Below, piece by piece: positions 58,966 to 64,000 of a DNA stretch of 64,000 bases. The position numbers and the translations under genes are program-made. This stretch comes from Amycolatopsis thermophila (GTDB taxonomy: Bacteria; Actinomycetota; Actinomycetes; Mycobacteriales; Pseudonocardiaceae), in assembly GCF_030814215.1 (NCBI RefSeq), contig NZ_JAUSUT010000001.1, forward strand, positions 3,782,001-3,846,000, in the 5' to 3' direction. The notes beneath the pieces were generated by a model. The model was not told where the DNA came from and did not search any database. It saw only the letters and a program-made list of their open reading frames with translations. Positions within the stretch are counted from its first letter, which is position 1. Each line of letters starts with the position of its first letter.

Positions 58966-60048
58966 GTGACCGCGAGCACCAAGTCCAGGCTGCGGGGCGA
59001 CTTCCACACGCTGACCGTGGCCGAGGTGACGCCCCTGTGCGACGACGCCGTCGCGGTCACCTTCGCCGTGCCGCCGGAACTGTCCGACACCTACGCGTTC
59101 CGCGCCGGGCAGTCGTTGACGTTGCGGCGCACGATCGACGGGCGCGAGGAGCGCCGGTCGTACTCGATCTGCTCGCCGGAGGGCAGCGCGCCGCGCATCG
59201 GCGTGCGCGAGGTGCCCGACGGGTTGTTCTCGACGTGGCTCGTGCACGACGTGCGGCCCGGCGACGAGATCGAGGTGGGCACCCCGACCGGGAACTTCAC
59301 GCCCGACCTGTCCACACCGGAACACCACGTCCTGATCGCGGCGGGCTCGGGCATCACGCCGGTGCTGTCGATCGCGTCGACGGTGCTGCGCGACCCGGCC
59401 GCGACGGTCACGGTGCTGTACGGCAACCGGCGCACGGACACCGTGATGTTCGCCGACGAGCTGGCCGACCTGAAGGACCGTTACCCGGACCGGCTCGAGC
59501 TGGTGCACGTGCTCTCCCGCGAGCCGCGCGAGGCGGAGCTGTTCACCGGCCGCCTGGACGGCGACAAGCTGACCGCGCTGCTGGCGTTGTTCCCCGACGT
59601 GTCGGCAGTCGGCCACTGGTGGCTGTGCGGTCCGTTCGGGATGGTCACGGTCGCGCAGGAGCGGTTGCGCGCGGCGGGCGTGCCGTCCGGGCGGATCCAC
59701 CAGGAGCTGTTCTACGTGGACGACGTGCCGCCGGAGCCGGTGCGGCACGAGGAGAAGGCGCTCGGCGGGGTCGTCACCCAGGCGACGATCGTCCTCGACG
59801 GACGGTCCACGACGGTCGCCGTGCCGCGGGACGTGCCCGTGCTCGACAGCGCGCAGAAGGCCCGGCCGGACCTGCCGTTCGCCTGCAAGGGCGGCGTGTG
59901 CGGCACCTGCCGCGCGAAGGTCACCAGCGGCAAGGTGGACATGCGCCGCAACTTCGCGCTGGAGGACAACGAGGTCGACGCCGGTTTCGTGCTGACCTGT
60001 CAGTCGATGCCGGTCTCGGACGAGCTCACGATCGACTTCGACGTGTGA
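58966..60048 (+). CDS. paaE: Phenylacetyl-CoA epoxidase reductase PaaE
   Basis: A 360-residue class IA-like reductase that feeds electrons from NADPH to PaaAC. The FAD domain contains RRSYSICSPEG, the NAD(P) domain has IAAGSGITPVLSIASTVL and WWLCGPFGMV, and the C-terminal plant-type ferredoxin binds 2Fe-2S through Cys307, Cys312, Cys315 and Cys345 (CKGGVCGTC ... LTCQS). The start is GTG 58966. The last 23 bases overlap the convergent small membrane-protein gene. Confidence 0.95.
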   Translation: MTASTKSRLRGDFHTLTVAEVTPLCDDAVAVTFAVPPELSDTYAFRAGQSLTLRRTIDGREERRSYSICSPEGSAPRIGVREVPDGLFSTWLVHDVRPGDEIEVGTPTGNFTPDLSTPEHHVLIAAGSGITPVLSIASTVLRDPAATVTVLYGNRRTDTVMFADELADLKDRYPDRLELVHVLSREPREAELFTGRLDGDKLTALLALFPDVSAVGHWWLCGPFGMVTVAQERLRAAGVPSGRIHQELFYVDDVPPEPVRHEEKALGGVVTQATIVLDGRSTTVAVPRDVPVLDSAQKARPDLPFACKGGVCGTCRAKVTSGKVDMRRNFALEDNEVDAGFVLTCQSMPVSDELTIDFDV

Positions 60049-60244
60049 TCGGCATCGCCTTCGCCGCGGCGGCCAGCGACGCCGCCGCGGCGATCGCGAG
60101 CACGATCGCCAGGATGCCGGACGACCACACGGACATGGCGAGCGCCAGGTAGACCTGCACCGCCGCGGTCGCCGCGAAGACCAGCGACAGGACGAGCCAG
60201 ACCGGGCGGTCGGTGACCGGTGTCTTGGACTGGCCGAAACCCAC
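60026..60244 (-). CDS. Small two-helix membrane protein of unknown function
   Basis: A 72-residue protein with two membrane helices (about residues 14-34, PVWLVLSLVFAATAAVQVYLALA, and about 38-62, SSGILAIVLAIAAAASLAAAAKA) and a basic C-terminal tail (RRSRS). No family is recognised. GTG 60244 has a strong GGGAGGGG upstream at the right distance, which supports a real gene. It is convergent with paaE, overlapping it by 23 bases, and divergent from the UMF1-type transporter. Confidence 0.7.
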   Translation of the reverse strand: MGFGQSKTPVTDRPVWLVLSLVFAATAAVQVYLALAMSVWSSGILAIVLAIAAAASLAAAAKAMPITRRSRS

Positions 60245-60413
60245 TGCGAAACCCCTCCCGCGTAGTTCGGATACTGCTGGTATCGCCTCGCGGGTCCTCC
60301 GGGTTACCGCGGCGCCGGATCAGTGAGCTTGTCAACATTTGCCAGTTGGTCACTGCGTGTCGACCGCGGAGTGACGCCGTTCACCCGGCCGGGCGGCTCG
60401 GTTCACCGGGCTC

Positions 60414-61718
60414 GTGCAGAATCATGCGGTGACCGTGATCGCCAACGCCTCGCCGAGCAGCCGCCGCGCCGTGCTGAGCTGGGCATTGTGGGACTGGGGA
60501 GCCTCGGCGTTCAGCGCCGTCATCCTCACCTTCGTCTTCACCGTCTACCTCACCGAGGGTGTCGCCGCCGACACCGAAAGCGGGTCCCAGGCGCTGGGCG
60601 TCGCCACGACCATCGCCGGTGTCGTGGTCGCGCTGCTGGCCCCGGTCACCGGGCAGCGCAGCGACGCCGGCGGCCGTCGCAGGCTCTGGCTCGGCGTGCA
60701 CAGCGCGATCGCGATCCTCTGCACGGCGGGCCTGTTCTTCGTCGAGAACGACCCGTCCTACCTGCTCGCCGGCCTGGTCCTGCTGGCCGTGGGCAGCGTG
60801 TTCTTCGAGTTCGCCGAGGTCAACTACAACGCGATGCTCGTCCAGGTCTCCACGCCGAAGACGATGGGCCGGGTGTCCGGCTTCGGCTGGGGCATGGGCT
60901 ACTTCGGCAGCGTCATCGCGCTGGCGATCGTGCTGTTCGCGTTCGTGCAGCCGGACGTCGGCCTGTTCGGGGTGACCTCCGAGGGCGGCCTGAACATCCG
61001 CGTGGTCGCGCTGTTCGTGGCGGTGTGGTTCGCGGTGTTCGCGCTGCCGGTGCTGCTGTTCGTGCCGGAGAACCCGCCGTCGGGGGAACGGCGGCGCTCG
61101 AACTTCTTCTCCGGCTACGTGGTGCTGGCCAAGCGGCTGGCGGAGCTGTGGCGCACCGACCGCCGCACCCTGTGGTTCCTCGCCGCGAGCGCCCTCTACC
61201 GGGACGGGCTGACCGCGATCTTCACCTTCGGCGGCGTGGTCGCCGCCGGGACGTTCGGGTTCAGCCAGACCGAGGTCGTGCTGTTCGCGATCGTGGCGAA
61301 CGTGACGGCCGGGATCGGGGCGGTCGGCGGTGGCCGCCTGGACGACCGGGTCGGCCCGAAGACGGTGATCGTGACGTCGCTGATCGCGCTGGTGGTGATC
61401 GGCGCGGCGCTGTGCGCGCTGCCCGGCAAGGCGACGTTCTGGGTGTGCGGGCTGTGCCTGTCGGTGTTCCTCGGGCCGGCGCAGGCGGCGAGCCGGACGT
61501 TCCTGGCGCGCATCGTCGAGCCGGAACGGGAGGGCGAGGCGTTCGGCCTCTACGCCACCACCGGCCGGGCCGTGAGCTTCCTCGGTCCGCTGGCGTTCAG
61601 CGGGTTCATCACGATCTTCGACAGCCAGCGGGCCGGCATGGCGGGGATCGTGCTGATCCTGGCCGCCGGGCTGGCCGCGATCCTGCCGGTGAAGGCCCCG
61701 GCCGGGCACAATGGATGA
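60414..61718 (+). CDS. MFS transporter, UMF1 (Atg22-like) family
   Basis: A 434-residue 12-helix protein. The first helix reads LSWALWDWGASAFSAVILTFVFTVYLT, the signature of the UMF1/Atg22-like branch. SDAGGRRRLWLG supplies motif A, EFAEVNYNAMLVQVS and GRVSGFGWGMGYFGS follow, and SRTFLARIVEPEREGEAFGLYATTGRAVSFLGPL is also family-typical. Yeast Atg22 exports amino acids from the vacuole; bacterial substrates are unknown. GTG 60414 is used (GTG 60429 possible). It overlaps the S4 gene by four bases. Confidence 0.9.
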   Translation: MQNHAVTVIANASPSSRRAVLSWALWDWGASAFSAVILTFVFTVYLTEGVAADTESGSQALGVATTIAGVVVALLAPVTGQRSDAGGRRRLWLGVHSAIAILCTAGLFFVENDPSYLLAGLVLLAVGSVFFEFAEVNYNAMLVQVSTPKTMGRVSGFGWGMGYFGSVIALAIVLFAFVQPDVGLFGVTSEGGLNIRVVALFVAVWFAVFALPVLLFVPENPPSGERRRSNFFSGYVVLAKRLAELWRTDRRTLWFLAASALYRDGLTAIFTFGGVVAAGTFGFSQTEVVLFAIVANVTAGIGAVGGGRLDDRVGPKTVIVTSLIALVVIGAALCALPGKATFWVCGLCLSVFLGPAQAASRTFLARIVEPEREGEAFGLYATTGRAVSFLGPLAFSGFITIFDSQRAGMAGIVLILAAGLAAILPVKAPAGHNG

Positions 61719-62086
61719 CCATGGAGTCCACCCGCGTGGACCGCTGGCTGTGGGCGGTCCGGCTGACGAAGACCCGATCGGACGCCGCCGCGGCCTGCCG
61801 CGGCGGGCACGTGCGCGTCAACGACCGCCCGGCCAAGCCCGCCACGGGTGTGCACCCCGGCGACACGGTGCGGGCGCGCGTGCATGACCGGACGCGGATC
61901 GTCGAGGTGGTGCGGGTGATCGAGAAGCGGGTCGGCGCCCCGGACGCGGCCACCTGCTACATCGACCGCACGCCCGCCCCGCCGCCGGAGGCGCTGATGC
62001 CGGTCGCCCGCCGCGAGCGCGGCGCCGGCCGCCCGACGAAGCGCGATCGACGGCTGCTGGACCGGTTGCGCGGTCAGAGCTGGTAG
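61715..62086 (+). CDS. S4-domain RNA-binding protein, HslR/Hsp15-like
   Basis: A 123-residue protein beginning with an S4 domain (VDRWLWAVRLTKTRSDAAAACRGGHVRVNDRPAKPATGVHPGDTVRAR), followed by a basic tail (RRERGAGRPTKRDRRLLDRLRG). It resembles Hsp15, which rescues stalled 50S subunits bearing nascent peptidyl-tRNA. ATG 61715 overlaps the transporter stop (ATGA). ATG 61721 is two codons downstream and equally plausible. The 3' end overlaps the convergent amidohydrolase gene by 13 bases. Confidence 0.9.
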   Translation: MTMESTRVDRWLWAVRLTKTRSDAAAACRGGHVRVNDRPAKPATGVHPGDTVRARVHDRTRIVEVVRVIEKRVGAPDAATCYIDRTPAPPPEALMPVARRERGAGRPTKRDRRLLDRLRGQSW

Positions 62087-63192
62087 ACGCGCCGGGCGTT
62101 GTCCCGGGCGACCAGGTCCACCACCCGCCGCGCGTCGGCCTCCGACCAGTCGCCGTCCGCCACCCACCGGCCGAACGTGGCCGCCACGGCGCGCCGCCAC
62201 AGCAGCGCGCCCAGGTAGTGCAGCTCCGGCGGGCCCCACGCGTCCGAGGAGTACAGCTGCTTGGCGAACGGCGCCAGCTCGAACGACTCCGCCACCACCG
62301 CCGCGCTGCGCACCCCGGTGTGGTTGATGCCCAGCCCGACGTCGAAGTGCACGTTCGGGAACGCCTGCGCCAGGTACCCGGCCTCGCGGTGGTAGGGGTA
62401 GCAGTGCAGCAGCAGGACCGGCACGTCCGGCACCGACCGCAGGAAGTCCATCAGGTGCAGCGGGTTGACGCGGCGCAGGTCGAGGTCGCGGTCGCCGAGC
62501 CCGGTGTGCAGTTGCAGCGGCAGGCCGCGCGCGATGGCGGCGTGCAGTCCGAACCGGATCAGCACCTCGTCGTCCAGCCGCTCGCCGCCGCTGTCGAGCC
62601 AGCGGCTCGCGGCCTGAACGACCTCGGCCGGCTCCGGCGCGGTCAGGTCGATGTCGAACCCCGTGCGGTAGGCGAGGATCGACTTGGTCCCCACGGCGTT
62701 TTCCGTGCGTGCCGACAGGCGTGCCGTGAAGGCGTCGGCGTAGTCGCGTCCGGTCACGTTCTCCCGCGCCAGCTCTTCGGCCAGCGCCTCGAGCCGCACC
62801 ACCTCGTGCGCCCGCCCGCCGGAGGCCGACTCGATGCCGTGCACGCCCAGCAGCGAGCCGGTGGCATGTCCGGTGTCGACGATCCAGTCGCTCACCCCGG
62901 CGTCGCCGAGGAACCGTCGGGTCACCTCGCCCACGCCCAGTTCGGTGCGCCGCTTCCAGTACTCGTCGGCGGGGGCGTGCGCGGGCAGGTCGAGCACCGG
63001 GGCGCACCACCGCCGCACCGCGAACCCCAGCTGCGAGTCGAACTGCGTCATCCACGGCGGGATCGGATCGGGCGAGCCCTCGTTGAGGTGCCCCTCGAAC
63101 TCGGCGCGCTCCAGCTCGACCGTGAACGCGCCGTGCACGTGGTGGTCCACGAGCGGCACCGCCGCCACGTGCTGGTCGAGCGCGGTCACCAC
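62074..63192 (-). CDS. Amidohydrolase_2-family metal-dependent hydrolase
   Basis: A 372-residue TIM-barrel amidohydrolase. Metal ligands are visible in PLVDHHVHGAF (HxH), LQLHTGLGDRD, LLLHCYPYHREAGYLA and the terminal Asp in LYSSDAWGPPE. It resembles the decarboxylase/hydrolase branch and the FluG-like N-terminal domain; the substrate is not predictable. GTG 63192 is preferred, with GAGGAGG six bases upstream; the ORF extension to 63243 would overlap the DUF1992 gene. It follows DUF1992 after 22 bases on the same strand. Confidence 0.85.
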   Translation of the reverse strand: MVTALDQHVAAVPLVDHHVHGAFTVELERAEFEGHLNEGSPDPIPPWMTQFDSQLGFAVRRWCAPVLDLPAHAPADEYWKRRTELGVGEVTRRFLGDAGVSDWIVDTGHATGSLLGVHGIESASGGRAHEVVRLEALAEELARENVTGRDYADAFTARLSARTENAVGTKSILAYRTGFDIDLTAPEPAEVVQAASRWLDSGGERLDDEVLIRFGLHAAIARGLPLQLHTGLGDRDLDLRRVNPLHLMDFLRSVPDVPVLLLHCYPYHREAGYLAQAFPNVHFDVGLGINHTGVRSAAVVAESFELAPFAKQLYSSDAWGPPELHYLGALLWRRAVAATFGRWVADGDWSEADARRVVDLVARDNARRVYQL

Positions 63193-63214
63193 GGGCACCT
63201 CCTCGCCGTCGGGG

Positions 63215-63616
63215 TCAGGGTTCCCGCCGCGCGCGCCATTCACGCACGATGTGCTCCACGTCGAACGGGGCGAGGTTCAGCGGCGGACCCGGCGGGGGCC
63301 GCCGGATGGCCGCGACGATCTCGGCGTTGATGTCGTCCAGGATGCGCCGCACCTCGGCCTCGGAGGCGGCCTCGGCGGCCGCCGCACGCGCCTGTGCCGC
63401 CCTCTTGCGCAGTGCCAGCGACGGCGGCAGGTAGGTCACGTTCTCGCGCGCCAGCTTGTCCCGCAGCCACGCGTTCTCGTCGTGCGGCTTCTTCAGCCAT
63501 GCCAACGGTTTCCCGGCACCCGGCAGGTTCTCGAACTCGCCGCGTTCGGCCGCCTCGCGGATCTGCTTCTCCACCCAGGTCTCGAAGCTCACGCCCGGGG
63601 GCTTGCGCTCGGTCAC
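63215..63616 (-). CDS. DUF1992 (DnaJ-homologue subfamily C member 28) protein
   Basis: A 133-residue DUF1992 protein. The core is FETWVEKQIREAAERGEFENLPGAGKPLAW, followed by ENAWLRDKLARENVTYLPPSLALRKRA and a long Ala/Arg helix (AAEAASEAEVRRILDDINAEIVAAI). It ends PPPGPPLNLAPFDVEHIVREWRARR. There is no J domain despite the family name, and the function is unknown. GTG 63616 follows GGGAGGAGG; the upstream in-frame ATG at 63652 lacks a ribosome binding site. It is divergent from the TesB gene. Confidence 0.88.
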   Translation of the reverse strand: MTERKPPGVSFETWVEKQIREAAERGEFENLPGAGKPLAWLKKPHDENAWLRDKLARENVTYLPPSLALRKRAAQARAAAAEAASEAEVRRILDDINAEIVAAIRRPPPGPPLNLAPFDVEHIVREWRARREP

Positions 63617-63676
63617 GGCGAACCTCCTCCCGCTGTGATACCTGTCTACCACCGGCCGCGCGCGGCCGGTTCCTGT

Positions 63677-63692
63677 ATTACCGTGCGGTAAT
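63677..63692. promoter_or_regulatory. 16-bp inverted repeat overlapping the tesB start codon
   Basis: ATTACCG (63677-63683), two bases, then CGGTAAT (63686-63692) form a perfect 7-2-7 palindrome that includes the first two bases of the tesB ATG (63691). TATTAC (63676-63681) is a plausible -10 with almost no leader. Confidence 0.6.
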
Positions 63693-64000
63693 GCACGCCG
63701 TCAGCGAGAAAACGGTGGGCGAGCCCACCCTGGCCGACCTGCTCGACCTCGAGGAGATCGACCGCGACCTCTACCGCGCCAGCCTCGTCTTCGACGACCC
63801 GTTGCCGCTCTACGGCGGTCAGGTCGCCGCGCAGGCCCTCATGGCCGCCGGCCGCACGGTGTCCGAGGAGCGGTTGCCGCACTCACTGCACGGCTACTTC
63901 CTGCGGCCCGGTGACGCGACGCGCCCGACGATCTTCCACGTCGAACGCGACCGCGACGGCGGTTCGTACTCGGCCCGGCGGGTGGTCGCCGTGCAGAACG
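63691..64000 (+). CDS. tesB: Acyl-CoA thioesterase II (TesB-like), truncated by the window edge
   Basis: The first 103 codons of a TesB-type double-hotdog acyl-CoA thioesterase run off the right edge. TLADLLDLEEIDRDLYRAS, LYGGQVAAQALMAAGRTV, LPHSLHGYFLRPGD and VERDRDGGSYSARRVVAVQN match the first hotdog repeat of the family (GGQV..QAL and HSLHGYFLRPGD are diagnostic). It would hydrolyse medium- or long-chain acyl-CoA. It is divergent from DUF1992. The catalytic second half is outside the window. Confidence 0.9.
   Translation, partial: MHAVSEKTVGEPTLADLLDLEEIDRDLYRASLVFDDPLPLYGGQVAAQALMAAGRTVSEERLPHSLHGYFLRPGDATRPTIFHVERDRDGGSYSARRVVAVQN

Noticed and set aside
1..64000. tRNA, rRNA, riboswitch or attachment sites
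   Set aside because: I looked for tRNA-like cloverleaf ends, rRNA words and att-type direct repeats at gene borders and saw none that I could support by eye. A covariance-model scan would be needed to exclude small RNAs.

Overview
The window is 64 kb of very GC-rich, gene-dense chromosomal DNA. GTG and TTG starts are frequent, and many genes overlap by 1-20 bases. It carries SARP/AfsR-type and LAL regulators, ECF sigma factors, an F420-type LLM oxidoreductase, a DrrAB-like exporter and an actinobacterial paa gene set. This points to a filamentous actinomycete, most likely Pseudonocardiaceae such as Amycolatopsis. The genus is an inference from gene content and style, not from a marker gene. 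I saw no rRNA, tRNA, CRISPR array, prophage or origin.

Layout, left half. 1-9.6 kb: a higher-order repeat block, a lipoprotein, a GlxA-type regulator, a STAS protein and ECF sigma factor, a hydrolase, an MHS transporter, a YihY protein, and a divergent MarR/MFS efflux pair sharing a near-perfect 21-bp inverted operator. 9.7-15 kb: a DrrAB-like ABC exporter preceded by three 11-bp-phased direct repeats and facing an AfsR-type regulator, then a MmcQ protein. 15-25 kb: a leaderless ArsR/SRPBCC operon, three gene-poor GC-rich stretches with repeats and hairpins, NUDIX, nitroreductase, dodecin, CBS and peptide deformylase genes, a sensor kinase whose phospho-acceptor histidine is gone, an ECF42/DGPF sigma pair and PhoD. 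25-36 kb: NAD kinase, a LAL regulator, DNA ligase, a MocR/EamA divergent pair and a second SARP-type regulator.

Layout, right half. 36-39 kb: a BBE-family flavoprotein directly downstream of textbook SARP direct repeats, an HD hydrolase and a methyltransferase. 39-43 kb: a flavin-dependent hydroxylase module (hpaC, hpaB and a FAD-synthetase paralogue) with a divergent IclR regulator and a two-site operator. 43-49 kb: a decayed IS481-type remnant, an LLM oxidoreductase, proline iminopeptidase with a leaderless MarR regulator, a second MarR, and an intact IS5-family element inserted exactly at the stop codon of rtcB. 49-50 kb: two very long stem-loops. 50-60 kb: a two-armed phenylacetate cluster, paaG and paaI-paaK-paaR on the minus strand and paaZABCDE on the plus strand, with two matches to the PaaR operator. 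60-64 kb: transporter, S4, amidohydrolase, DUF1992 and a right-edge-truncated TesB gene.

How they work together. The right half is an aromatic-catabolism zone. HpaBC hydroxylates a phenolic substrate, PaaK makes phenylacetyl-CoA, PaaABCDE epoxidises it, PaaG isomerises it, PaaZ opens the ring, and PaaI rescues dead-end CoA esters. PaaF, PaaH and PaaJ are not in this window. The left half is mostly local regulator-target pairs, several with operators readable in the sequence. The most interesting items are the two SARP-target pairs, the pseudo-kinase, the IS element that shares its stop codon with rtcB, the long hairpins and the two leaderless regulator promoters.
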